From Acidimicrobiaceae bacterium (lineage in GTDB: Bacteria > Actinomycetota > Acidimicrobiia > Acidimicrobiales > Poriferisodalaceae), in contig CAJJCB010000026.1 of assembly GCA_905182565.1 (NCBI GenBank), positions 464,589-528,588 of the forward strand: a stretch of DNA of 64,000 bases, read 5' to 3'. Position numbers and translations under genes: made by a program. The notes beneath the pieces are model-generated. The model was not told where the DNA came from. It did no database searches and was given only the letters and a program-made list of their open reading frames with translations. This document shows positions 44,374 through 53,195 of this stretch, one piece after another (the stretch's first letter is position 1; each line of letters opens with the position of its first letter).

Positions 44374-46347
44374 ATGAACGATTCAGTAGATAAACAAGAA
44401 AAATTAGGGAGCGAGACTCCGACCCGCCGTAAGCGAGTGCTCGGAGCACCTAATGCCAATGCAACGCAGAGTGAAGACGATAAGAAGTCGATTCCCTCTG
44501 AAAGAGAGTCTTCGAAGCCAGCTCGAACTCGAAAACTAGTTCCAGGAGCGAACTCTACAACTCAGAAAACCAATGATGAAAAAATTGTTGGAACACCATC
44601 AAAACAAAACGGTGAGCCTAAAAGAACTAGGACTTTAAGCGGCGCTAATACGACGAAATTACAAGGGGGAAAGGGCTCTGAGTCCCAACCCAAGCTTCGT
44701 AAAAGATCGATACAAGGGGCAAGTAGTAGCTCTGTCGAGCTGCCGTCGGAAAGGCCCTCAGAAGCCAAAAAGCCACGAATAGGAGATACCCGGTCAGCAG
44801 GTGAAAATAAGGCAACGGTCAAGGAAGAAGTTGCTTCAGCCGAGGACGGTCAACCTAAGAAAAAGCGTCGCCGTGGTGGTCGAGGCCGAGGAGGCGCTAG
44901 TAGTCGGGAAGGTCTAAACAAGCTTGAGCCAGTTCAGGCGATTATCTCAGACACTCCTGTAGAGCTCAATGACAAAGAAATGGAACGGCGTCGCGGAAAA
45001 GAACGAAATGGTAAACCTATTGGGCGTTACCAGATGTGTGTTCAGGTTACTGATGGAGTCACACACATAGCTGTTCTCGAGGGTAGGACTCTTATAGAGC
45101 ACTACGTTAGTAGACCATCTGATGATGCGACCCAAATCTATGGGAACGTTTATCTTGGCAAAATTCAAAATGTTCTGCCAGGAATGGAAGCAGCATTCGT
45201 TGATATAGATACACCTAAAAACGCTGTTCTTTACCGTGCTGACGTTACCTACGATCTTGATGACACAGATGGAGACCTGAACCAGCCGCTTCCTCCAAAA
45301 GCAAAAAAAATGAGGGGTAAATTCAATGCCCGAAAAAATGAGCCTCGAATTGAGCAACTCTTAAAGTCTCAACAAGCAATATTGTGCCAGGTAACCAAAA
45401 ACCCCATTGCCCATAAAGGTGCCCGGCTCTCAACTGAAATTTCGCTTCCTGGCAGATTCGTCGTCTTAATTCCTAACAGTTCCACGTATGGTATTTCCAA
45501 AAGACTTCCTGATAATGAGCGCAAAAGACTTAGGAATATTTTAGACAAGGTAAAACCGAAAGAACATGGAGTAATTGTTCGAACTGCCTCCGAAGGTGTC
45601 ACGGCAGAAGAGATTGAGCGAGACGTCAAACGGCTGTTGGAGCAATGGGAACAAATTAGCGAACTAGCGCAAAAGTCGAAAGCACCTAATTTACTTTTTA
45701 GAGAGCCTGAGTTAGCGGTGCGTATAATCCGTGAAGAATTTAATCGTGATTTCCGTGGTGTCGTTATAGATGACTTAAATCTGTTTAATCAGGTTAAAGG
45801 TTATATGGACACTATCGCACCGGCGTTGGCGGACCGAATCGAATTCTATGACTCTAGCAAGGAACCACTCCCAATATTTGAGCGCTATAACGTAGCGGAA
45901 CAGTTGCGTAAGGCCTTAGATAGTAAAGTTTGGCTACCGTCGGGTGGGTCGTTAATAATTGAGCATACCGAAGCCCTGACGGTGATTGATGTGAACACTG
46001 GACGCAACGTTGGCAAATATAATCTGGAAGAAACGGTCTTTAGAAACAACCTTGAAGCTGCAGAAGAAATAGCTAAACAGCTTAGATTAAGGGATATCGG
46101 CGGAATAATAGTTATTGACTTCATCGACATGGAAATAAGAAAAAATCGCGCTGAAGTTGTAAATAGTTTCGAGAAAGCCCTGGCCAGGGAAAAGACTCGT
46201 ACCCAGGTTTCACACATCTCTGACCTCGGATTAATCGAAATGACGAGGCGCCGCATAGGCGAAGGATTACTCGAATCCGTGAGTGATACATGTCCATCAT
46301 GCGATGGGAGTGGGGTTCATCTCCACGATTCGATCTTGAACGTTTAA
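44374..46347 (+). CDS. rne: Ribonuclease E/G
   Basis: A 657-aa Rne/Rng-family endonuclease for rRNA/tRNA processing and mRNA decay. Residues 1-215 are a disordered basic/acidic extension with four imperfect copies of a (R)K/TxxxGAN/S motif (near 20, 53, 86 and 110) and an Arg/Gly patch PKKKRRRGGRGRGG (161-174). Then come the S1 domain (IYGNVYLGKIQNVLPGMEAAFVDI), the RNase core with the metal Asp in VIDVNTGRN and IVIDFIDME, and the zinc-link CPSCDGSG at the C-terminus. The N-terminal extension, absent from E. coli RNase G, is typical of actinobacterial RNase E. Followed 56 bp later by rplU. Confidence 0.93.
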   Translation: MNDSVDKQEKLGSETPTRRKRVLGAPNANATQSEDDKKSIPSERESSKPARTRKLVPGANSTTQKTNDEKIVGTPSKQNGEPKRTRTLSGANTTKLQGGKGSESQPKLRKRSIQGASSSSVELPSERPSEAKKPRIGDTRSAGENKATVKEEVASAEDGQPKKKRRRGGRGRGGASSREGLNKLEPVQAIISDTPVELNDKEMERRRGKERNGKPIGRYQMCVQVTDGVTHIAVLEGRTLIEHYVSRPSDDATQIYGNVYLGKIQNVLPGMEAAFVDIDTPKNAVLYRADVTYDLDDTDGDLNQPLPPKAKKMRGKFNARKNEPRIEQLLKSQQAILCQVTKNPIAHKGARLSTEISLPGRFVVLIPNSSTYGISKRLPDNERKRLRNILDKVKPKEHGVIVRTASEGVTAEEIERDVKRLLEQWEQISELAQKSKAPNLLFREPELAVRIIREEFNRDFRGVVIDDLNLFNQVKGYMDTIAPALADRIEFYDSSKEPLPIFERYNVAEQLRKALDSKVWLPSGGSLIIEHTEALTVIDVNTGRNVGKYNLEETVFRNNLEAAEEIAKQLRLRDIGGIIVIDFIDMEIRKNRAEVVNSFEKALAREKTRTQVSHISDLGLIEMTRRRIGEGLLESVSDTCPSCDGSGVHLHDSILNV

Positions 46348-46403
46348 GAAAGTCTCGTCGACAGTTTTGGGATGAGGAATAAAACAGATAGCCTGAACAT
46401 CCT

Positions 46404-46715
46404 ATGTATGCAGTGATCGCCACAGGTGGCAAGCAAGAAAAAGTTGAGACTGGACAAGTTGTCAACATCGAATTACTTAAAGCGGCTGAAGGCGAGGAAG
46501 TTACTTTTTCGCCTATTCTCGTCGTAGACGAAGGTGACGTCATGTCGACGTCTGAACAGCTGTCTGGATCATCTGTTACAGCTCGTGTCCTTGGCGAGAT
46601 AAAAGGGGTAAAGATAGATGGTTTTACCTACAAGAACAAGACGAACCAACGTCGGCGTTGGGGTCATAGACAACGCTATACTTCCATCGAAATAACCAAT
46701 ATCGTAAAGGGCTGA
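46404..46715 (+). CDS. rplU: 50S ribosomal protein L21
   Basis: A 103-aa L21: [20 protein letters not shown] at the start, [34 protein letters not shown] at the end with the basic RNA-binding loop. Immediately followed by rpmA (1 bp gap), the standard L21-L27 pair. Confidence 0.97.
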   Translation: MYAVIATGGKQEKVETGQVVNIELLKAAEGEEVTFSPILVVDEGDVMSTSEQLSGSSVTARVLGEIKGVKIDGFTYKNKTNQRRRWGHRQRYTSIEITNIVKG

Positions 46716-46716
46716 C

Positions 46717-46968
46717 ATGTCTAAAACTAAGGGCGGCGGCTCAACTAAGAACGGTCGCGATTCAAACTCTCAGCGTCTCGGTGTAAAAGTTTTTGCTGGA
46801 CAGACCATTAACGCTGGCGGAATTATTTTACGACAACGTGGTACCAAATTCCATCCTGGGCTTAACGTAGGGATCGGCAAAGATGACACTTTGTTCGCTA
46901 CAGCTAATGGAGTCGTTGAATTTGGTTACAGACGCGGGCGTCGCCTAGTTGACGTCCAAGCTGGCTAG
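46717..46968 (+). CDS. rpmA: 50S ribosomal protein L27
   Basis: An 83-aa L27. After MSKTK it has [35 protein letters not shown] and [11 protein letters not shown]. The N-terminal arm reaches the peptidyl-transferase centre; it needs no processing, as the Gly-rich region follows directly. MSKTK replaces the usual MAHKK. Confidence 0.97.
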   Translation: MSKTKGGGSTKNGRDSNSQRLGVKVFAGQTINAGGIILRQRGTKFHPGLNVGIGKDDTLFATANGVVEFGYRRGRRLVDVQAG

Positions 46969-47072
46969 CTTTTCTTGAAAGAGAATAAAGTTAATCGGTA
47001 ACCGATATTGAGCGCCAAGATTTAAAAGTCTGTTGTCGCGCATGTAGTCAGCGGAGACGTATCCTCAAAGAT

Positions 47073-48308
47073 ATGTCGGGTTTCGTGGATGAGGCTAATC
47101 TTCATGCCAAAGGTGGCAACGGAGGAGCGGGGTGTGTTTCGTTTCGTAGAGAAGCACACGTTTCGCGAGGAGGCCCTGATGGGGGTGATGGCGGTCACGG
47201 TGGAAATGTTTGGCTAGTAGCCGATAGAAACATTGCTTCGTTGCTCGCATTCAAAGATTTCCCGTTCCGACGTGGTGATGATGGTGGACACGGTCACGGC
47301 AAAAAAAAGCATGGACGCGGCGGCCAGGACACCTATGTCAAGGTGCCTGAAGGCACGATTGTTCGTGACGCTGATGATTCAGTACTTGCGGATCTTGTCA
47401 ATGAAGGTGATCGGTGGCTTGCCGCTGAGGGTGGCACCGGTGGTCGCGGAAATGTCCGATTTTTGTCTAACAAGTTACGAGCCCCGGGTTTTGCTGAGCA
47501 AGCAGAAATCGGACAAGAGAGGTGGCTCCGGCTTGAATTAAAGCTTATGGCTGATGTCGCTCTAGTCGGATTTCCTAATGCCGGTAAGAGCACTTTTATC
47601 TCTAGGATTTCATCGGCTAAGCCTAAAGTAGCTGCGTATCCGTTCACAACGCTTAAACCGCACCTCGGAGTGGTAAGACGCTCTGATGAATTTGAAATGG
47701 TCATTGCGGACATTCCGGGCTTGATAGAAGGTGCAGCTGAAGGTCGAGGGCTTGGTCATCAATTCCTTCGCCATGTAGAAAGAGCTCGTGTGCTTCTAGT
47801 GATGGTGGATCTCGCTGAGGTAGAAGGAAAAGATCCACAAGAGCAAGCTGAAATCTTAGTTAACGAACTGGAAAGTTATGATGCAGAATTGGCTCAACGC
47901 CCTCGACTGATCGTGGGAACTAAGGGAGATGCTGCGACCCTTGACTGGGATGGCAAACGGATATCTTCGGTTACAGGTGAGGGCGTCGACCGCTTAGTGG
48001 GAGAGTTACAGACGCTGGTAAACGAGGCAAGAGCCGAACAGCCGAAGCAGACTCAGTATGTTGTGCATCGACCTTCGCCGGAAGGTGTGTCTGTCGTGCG
48101 GCATGACAATGGCACTTTCGAAGTCATTGGTCGTCAAGCAGAACGGGCAGTGGCCCTATCTGACCTCACCAACATAGATGCTATGGCCCACGCTCAGCAC
48201 CGGCTTCAACAGCTCCGAGTTCCTCGAGCCCTAGCCCGAGCAGGAGCATCAGAAGGAGATACTGTAATTATTGGTACTTTCGAATTTGACTATGAGCCTG
48301 ACGTCTGA
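47073..48308 (+). CDS. obg: GTPase Obg/CgtA
   Basis: A 411-aa Obg GTPase for 50S maturation and stress control. The glycine-rich Obg fold covers 1-155 (GGNGGAGCVSFRREAHVSRGGPDGG). The G domain has GFPNAGKST, the TTLKPHLGV switch I and DIPGLIEGA. The actinobacterial OCT domain is at about 325-400 (VHRPSPEGVSVVRHDNGTFEVIG). TATCCT lies 7 nt before the ATG, suggesting its own leaderless promoter within the rne-rplU-rpmA-obg-proB stretch. Confidence 0.96.
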   Translation: MSGFVDEANLHAKGGNGGAGCVSFRREAHVSRGGPDGGDGGHGGNVWLVADRNIASLLAFKDFPFRRGDDGGHGHGKKKHGRGGQDTYVKVPEGTIVRDADDSVLADLVNEGDRWLAAEGGTGGRGNVRFLSNKLRAPGFAEQAEIGQERWLRLELKLMADVALVGFPNAGKSTFISRISSAKPKVAAYPFTTLKPHLGVVRRSDEFEMVIADIPGLIEGAAEGRGLGHQFLRHVERARVLLVMVDLAEVEGKDPQEQAEILVNELESYDAELAQRPRLIVGTKGDAATLDWDGKRISSVTGEGVDRLVGELQTLVNEARAEQPKQTQYVVHRPSPEGVSVVRHDNGTFEVIGRQAERAVALSDLTNIDAMAHAQHRLQQLRVPRALARAGASEGDTVIIGTFEFDYEPDV

Positions 48309-48336
48309 GCATTAGGCATAAGGAACCCAAAAGAAT

Positions 48337-49419
48337 ATGAGAGTTGTAGTAAAAATAGGTACCTCATCGGTCACCAATAGTGCTGGTCAAGTAAATGCTT
48401 TAGCGATTGAAAAGTTGGTAAGCGAAGTATCAGAAGCAAGAAAACAATCGCATGATTTGATTGTTGTTACATCTGGAGCCATTACCGCAGGGCTTGAGCG
48501 ATTAGGTATCGATCGGCCTAAAGAGCTGGCGATATTGCAAGCTGTGTCAGCGGTCGGACAAATTGATCTAATGAATGTCTACTCGGAACTATTTTTGAAA
48601 GCTGAAATTATTGCGGGTCAGGTTTTGCTTTCCCCCAATGATTTCCGTGATCGAAGTCAGTACTTGCATGCTAAAACTACTTTCGAACGGCTATGGGAAT
48701 TATCGGTAATTCCCGTTGTGAACGAAAATGATGCTGTTGCTGATGATGCAATAAGATTCGGAGACAATGATCGGATTGCAGCTCTGGTAGCTAATCTCTT
48801 AGACGCCGATTTACTCGTTCTACTTACCGACACTCCAGGATTGCTTACGGCGGACCCCAGAATTTATCCGCAAGCTTCCTTAGTCGAAGAGGTAGCCGAA
48901 GTTACTCGTTCGATCGAAGAGATGGCAGGAGGTGTCGGGGAACGCGGGAGCGGAGGCATGGCCTCGAAACTGAGCGCCGCGAAGATAGCCTCATGGAGTG
49001 GCGTACGAACGGTAATCGCAGATGCTTCAAGAGAAAATGTGCTCGCAGACGCAATATCGGGAGTAGCTGGTATCGGGACTTTAGTAGCGGCTAGGGATGC
49101 CCACGTTTCAGCTCGGAAACTGTGGATTGGTTTTGCTCTACCGGCTCACGGCGCGATACGAGTGGATCTTGGGGCTAAGACAGCCCTTCAGTCAAAGGGA
49201 ACTTCTCTTCTCGCAGCCGGGATAATGGCCGTTGTTGGCACTTTTTCGGAAGGCGATGCTATCGATATAACTGGGCCTGACGGACTAGTTTTCGCTAAAG
49301 GTTTAAGTAGCGTAGACAGCATCACTCTTGATCAATTTAAAGGGAAAAGAACCGAAGAACTTCCAGGGAGTGTTAGTCCCACATTTGTACATCGCGATGA
49401 TTTGATAGTTCTTTCCTAA
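48337..49419 (+). CDS. proB: Glutamate 5-kinase
   Basis: A 360-aa kinase for the first step of proline synthesis. VVVKIGTSSVTN at the N-terminus, FGDNDRIAALVANLLDADLLVLLTDTPGL, and GGMASKLSAAKIASWSGVRTVIA form the amino-acid-kinase fold. A C-terminal PUA domain follows (RKLWIGFALPAHGAIRVDLGAKTAL). AAGGA precedes the ATG. proA follows after 75 bp. Confidence 0.95.
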   Translation: MRVVVKIGTSSVTNSAGQVNALAIEKLVSEVSEARKQSHDLIVVTSGAITAGLERLGIDRPKELAILQAVSAVGQIDLMNVYSELFLKAEIIAGQVLLSPNDFRDRSQYLHAKTTFERLWELSVIPVVNENDAVADDAIRFGDNDRIAALVANLLDADLLVLLTDTPGLLTADPRIYPQASLVEEVAEVTRSIEEMAGGVGERGSGGMASKLSAAKIASWSGVRTVIADASRENVLADAISGVAGIGTLVAARDAHVSARKLWIGFALPAHGAIRVDLGAKTALQSKGTSLLAAGIMAVVGTFSEGDAIDITGPDGLVFAKGLSSVDSITLDQFKGKRTEELPGSVSPTFVHRDDLIVLS

Positions 49420-49482
49420 TCTCATTTGTCGAATAGCTGATGATATAGGTCGATGAACACAACTCTGAGGCGGTGACGCGGG

Positions 49483-49488
49483 TAGTCT
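49483..49488 (+). promoter_or_regulatory. -10 box for leaderless proA transcript
   Basis: TAGTCT is followed by 6 nt and then the GTG at 49495. No ribosome-binding site precedes the GTG. Spacing is the same as at nadD. Confidence 0.45.
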
Positions 49489-49494
49489 TCTGAC

Positions 49495-50760
49495 GTGGTG
49501 GATACAGAAACATTGCCGAAGAACTCAGTATCTGAACTGGGAGCTCGGTCAAAGGCAGCTTCCAGAGCCCTTGCGTCGGTGTCTACTTCACAAAAAAACA
49601 AAGCACTACAAATGGCAGCGGAATCAGTTCTCGACTCTGCTGAGAGCATCCTTGAGGGCAATCAAAGAGATGTGGATACGGCTCGAGGTATGAATATCGA
49701 CGAGTTGACTATTGACAGACTTCAACTGACGCAAGAACGTTTGCATTCGATGGCAGAGGGCTTGAGAAAAGTGACGTCTCTGCCCGACCCGGTTGGGCAA
49801 ATAGTCGATGGATGGACACGACCAAATGGTCTACGAATTCGCCGAGTGCGAGTTCCCTTGGGTGTAGTGGCGGTGATTTACGAAAATCGGCCAAATGTGA
49901 CAAGCGATACTTTTGGATTATGTCTTAAGTCTGGTAATTCTGCACTGCTACGAGGTTCATCAGCCGCTATCAACTCTAATTCTGCAATTGTTTCCGCTCT
50001 TCAAGGCGCATTAAGTCAGGCGGGATTGGCTTCAGATTCTGTTCTTCTTGTAGAAGATACAAGCCATGAGACCGCCATAAAGTTTATGCAACTAAATGAA
50101 TATATCGACTGTTTAATTCCAAGAGGCGGCCGATCGTTGATACAATCAATCCGGGAAAATGCGACGGTTCCTTATGTCCTCGATGGGGATGGAAACTGTC
50201 ATATATACGTGGATGAACATGCTGATTTTAGTCAAGCTATCGAGATACTTGTTAATGCAAAGACTCAACGGCCCACAGTGTGCAACGCTGCTGAGTCTCT
50301 AGTGGTTCATGCATCAGTTGCCCATTCGTTTTTGCCATTAGCGGTAAAGGCGTTAGATAGCGTTGAGTTTGTTGGAGATGAGATTTCGCAGAAAATAGTT
50401 TCTACAATAGGAGCGGCGACTAATGATGATTTCAGTACAGAATATCTTGATCTGAAACTGAGTGTGAAAGTCGTAGACAGTCTGGAAGATGCGATCGAGC
50501 ATATAAACGAAACAGGTTCTGGTCACAGCGAAGCAATAATTACTTCGGACCTTGCAAATGCCGAAGAATTTAGCATGAGAGTAGACGCTGCAGCAGTTCT
50601 TGTTAATGCCTCTACTCGTTTTGTGGATGGAGAAGAGTTTGGGTTTGGTGCAGAAATCGGCATCAGTACTCAAAAATTACATGCTCGAGGCCCAATGGGG
50701 CTGGAGCAACTAACAACAAACAAGTATATTGTGAACGGAATGGGGCACATCCGTGGCTGA
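49495..50760 (+). CDS. proA: Gamma-glutamyl phosphate reductase
   Basis: A 421-aa aldehyde-dehydrogenase-fold enzyme, second step of proline synthesis. RVPLGVVAVIYENRPNVTSDTFGLCLKSGNSALLRGSSAA is highly conserved (about 118-157), and the catalytic Cys lies in QRPTVCNAAESLVVH near 261. SRFVDGEEFGFGAEIGIST-type sequence (TRFVDGEEFGFGAEIGIST) closes the family pattern. Starts GTG at 49495. Confidence 0.95.
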   Translation: MVDTETLPKNSVSELGARSKAASRALASVSTSQKNKALQMAAESVLDSAESILEGNQRDVDTARGMNIDELTIDRLQLTQERLHSMAEGLRKVTSLPDPVGQIVDGWTRPNGLRIRRVRVPLGVVAVIYENRPNVTSDTFGLCLKSGNSALLRGSSAAINSNSAIVSALQGALSQAGLASDSVLLVEDTSHETAIKFMQLNEYIDCLIPRGGRSLIQSIRENATVPYVLDGDGNCHIYVDEHADFSQAIEILVNAKTQRPTVCNAAESLVVHASVAHSFLPLAVKALDSVEFVGDEISQKIVSTIGAATNDDFSTEYLDLKLSVKVVDSLEDAIEHINETGSGHSEAIITSDLANAEEFSMRVDAAAVLVNASTRFVDGEEFGFGAEIGISTQKLHARGPMGLEQLTTNKYIVNGMGHIRG

Positions 50761-50799
50761 CCTCAATTCCGTCATCTGATTAATTAGGAGAAAGACCCA

Positions 50800-51681
50800 A
50801 TGGGCGAAAATAACTTCGATGATCTTGCGTCTGTTCGCGCTGGACTTAAATCGGTTAACTACTTAGCTGACGAGGGAATAGCGAGTGTAGTTTTCCTGGC
50901 TGAACGGCTTGGAAAGCCGATTCTTGTTGAAGGACCTGCGGGAGTTGGCAAAACAGAACTAGCTAAGTCCGTTGCAGCAATGATGAACAGCAGACTCATT
51001 CGTCTTCAGTGTTATGAAGGGCTTGACGAAGCGAAAGCTCTCTATGAGTGGAACTACAAGAAACAACTCCTGCGTATCCAATCAGATCGCGGAGCTAATG
51101 CTGGTAACGAAGATTGGGCAGATGTTCAAGATGATATCTTTAACGATGAATTCCTTCTAACGCGACCTTTACTCGAGGCAATCACTGCTGATGACCCGGT
51201 TGTGTTGCTTATCGATGAGGTAGACAGAGTTGAGATTGAGACAGAAGCTCTACTTTTGGAAATTTTGTCAGACTATCAAGTCTCAATTCCTGAGCTGGGA
51301 ACTATCAAGGCAAAGCAGATTCCACTGGTTTTCCTGACATCTAATAACACGCGTGAGCTATCAGAGGCTTTGAAACGCCGCTGTCTGTTTCTGCATATTG
51401 ATTACCCAGACCTTGACCGTGAGAAAGAAATTGTTCTTAACAGGGTGGACGGGATCGAAGATAATCTAGCTGAACAGGTCGCGCGTGTAGTGCGGTCAAT
51501 CAGGCAGATTGAGTTGAAGAAGAGTCCGTCTGTTTCTGAGACGCTAGATTGGGCACGAACCTTGGTGCTGTTAGGTATTGATAATATCGATATCGAAGTG
51601 GCTAAGGAATCTCTTCATATTTTGCTTAAATACCAGTCAGATATAGAAAAAGCCCGCAAGGAACTATCGATCGAAGGCTAA
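50800..51681 (+). CDS. MoxR-family AAA+ ATPase
   Basis: A 293-aa AAA+ ATPase. Walker A is VEGPAGVGKTELAK (about 48-61), Walker B VLLIDEVDRVE, sensor 1 FLTSNNTRELSEALKRRC. MoxR ATPases pair with VWA-domain proteins to mature metalloenzymes or other complexes. The VWA gene follows 4 bp later. AGGAG precedes the ATG. No CO dehydrogenase, methanol dehydrogenase or nitrite-reductase genes are near, so the client is unknown. Confidence 0.9.
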   Translation: MGENNFDDLASVRAGLKSVNYLADEGIASVVFLAERLGKPILVEGPAGVGKTELAKSVAAMMNSRLIRLQCYEGLDEAKALYEWNYKKQLLRIQSDRGANAGNEDWADVQDDIFNDEFLLTRPLLEAITADDPVVLLIDEVDRVEIETEALLLEILSDYQVSIPELGTIKAKQIPLVFLTSNNTRELSEALKRRCLFLHIDYPDLDREKEIVLNRVDGIEDNLAEQVARVVRSIRQIELKKSPSVSETLDWARTLVLLGIDNIDIEVAKESLHILLKYQSDIEKARKELSIEG

Positions 51682-51685
51682 ATAG

Positions 51686-53119
51686 ATGCTCGATTTAATG
51701 AGTGGTTTCGTCGTTGAACTGCGTAATGCCGGTCTTCCGGTCTCGCTAACTGAGAACCTCGACGCGATGCAAGCTATAAAACACATCCCTATAGAAGATC
51801 GGGATGCTTTTAAGTACGCATTGGCTACGACGTTAGTTAAAAATGAACAACATTGGAAAGCTTTTGAGACGGTATTCGAAGTCTATTTTTCTATGCGAGG
51901 CCCCGGATATTCGGTAACTGAGAACGAAGATGGGGAGATTGACGAGGATTCGCTCGAAGAGTGGATGTCTCAGCAGATGAAAGGCATGGGAGGACGGGGC
52001 TCGGGCGAGGATATGAGTCCAGAAGAAATTGCTGAGATGTTATATCGCGCCCTTATGAACGGGGACGAAGCGATGATGGCGGCGATGGCCAGAGCTGCTG
52101 TAACTCAATTTGCTGGCATGGAGCCTGGGCGACCTGTTGGCGGGACCTATTATCTGTATCGGACCTTACGCAACCTTGATCTTGACGGAATGCTTGAGCG
52201 CATGATGGAAGAGGCAGGGGAGAAGTCAGAGAGTGATTTGACAACGCTGCAAGAGCGTCTAGAACGAGAAGAGTTTCAGAACCGAATCGATGATCTTAAA
52301 AAAGAAATTGAGGCAGAGATTCGACGGCGTTTAGTAGCGGATCGTGGTGTTGAAGCGATGGCTAAGACCTTGAAGAAGCCACTTCCTGAAGACGTAGACT
52401 TCATGCACGCTAGCCGTGAAGAAATGGCGAGTATTCGTAAAGCCATTCAGCCGCTGACGAGGAAACTAGCAGCCAGATTGGCGCGAAAGCGAAAGCACAA
52501 GCGTCGTGGCCCGCTAGATTTTCGAGCGACTGTTCGACAGTCGCTAAGCTATGGCGGCGTGCCAGCAGAGCCTAGGTTCAGAAACCCAAGACCGAATAAA
52601 CCAGAGTTAATTGTTGTAGCTGACATATCTGGTTCAGTCGCTGCATTTGCTCGGTTTACTCTGCACCTTGTCTACGCTTTACAAAATCAGTTTAGTAAGG
52701 TGCGTTCGTTTGTGTTCATCGACGGGATTGATGAAGTTACGAGGATGTTCCAGGACGAAGAAGATATCAATAATGCTGTGCACCGGGTAAACACTGAGGC
52801 AGACGTAGTCTGGGTAGACGGTCACTCAGACTATGGACATGCGTTCGGTGTTTTCTGGGAAAAGTTCGGTCATGAAATTAGTTCTAAATCAACCGTAATG
52901 TTCTTAGGTGATGCTCGGAACAATTATCACGCTACTAATGCTTGGGTGGTAAAAGAGACCGCTAAGAAAGCTAGGTCTACTTTCTGGCTAAATCCCGAAC
53001 CTAAATCGTATTGGGACACTGGTGATTCCGTTATTAGCGAATATTCCACTCACACAGATGGTGTTTTCGAATGTAGAAATCTACGTCAGCTAGAGGGTTT
53101 CGTAGACCATCTGGCCTAA
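51686..53119 (+). CDS. VWA domain protein, CoxE-like
   Basis: A 477-aa CoxE-type protein. An N-terminal helical region (FVVELRNAGLPVSLTENLDAMQA) leads through an acidic, methionine-rich middle (EEWMSQQMKGMGG, then MMAAMARAA). The VWA domain starts near residue 305 with the MIDAS motif VVADISGSVAAF. It is the partner of the MoxR ATPase 4 bp upstream. Such pairs insert metals or remodel complexes; client unknown. Confidence 0.88.
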   Translation: MLDLMSGFVVELRNAGLPVSLTENLDAMQAIKHIPIEDRDAFKYALATTLVKNEQHWKAFETVFEVYFSMRGPGYSVTENEDGEIDEDSLEEWMSQQMKGMGGRGSGEDMSPEEIAEMLYRALMNGDEAMMAAMARAAVTQFAGMEPGRPVGGTYYLYRTLRNLDLDGMLERMMEEAGEKSESDLTTLQERLEREEFQNRIDDLKKEIEAEIRRRLVADRGVEAMAKTLKKPLPEDVDFMHASREEMASIRKAIQPLTRKLAARLARKRKHKRRGPLDFRATVRQSLSYGGVPAEPRFRNPRPNKPELIVVADISGSVAAFARFTLHLVYALQNQFSKVRSFVFIDGIDEVTRMFQDEEDINNAVHRVNTEADVVWVDGHSDYGHAFGVFWEKFGHEISSKSTVMFLGDARNNYHATNAWVVKETAKKARSTFWLNPEPKSYWDTGDSVISEYSTHTDGVFECRNLRQLEGFVDHLA

Positions 53120-53195
53120 TAACCTTCTATTTTGTGTTCGTCGGATAGCAAAAGAGGGTGATGCCCTGCGTGCAAACCTGGATCTGTTGGCTGGT

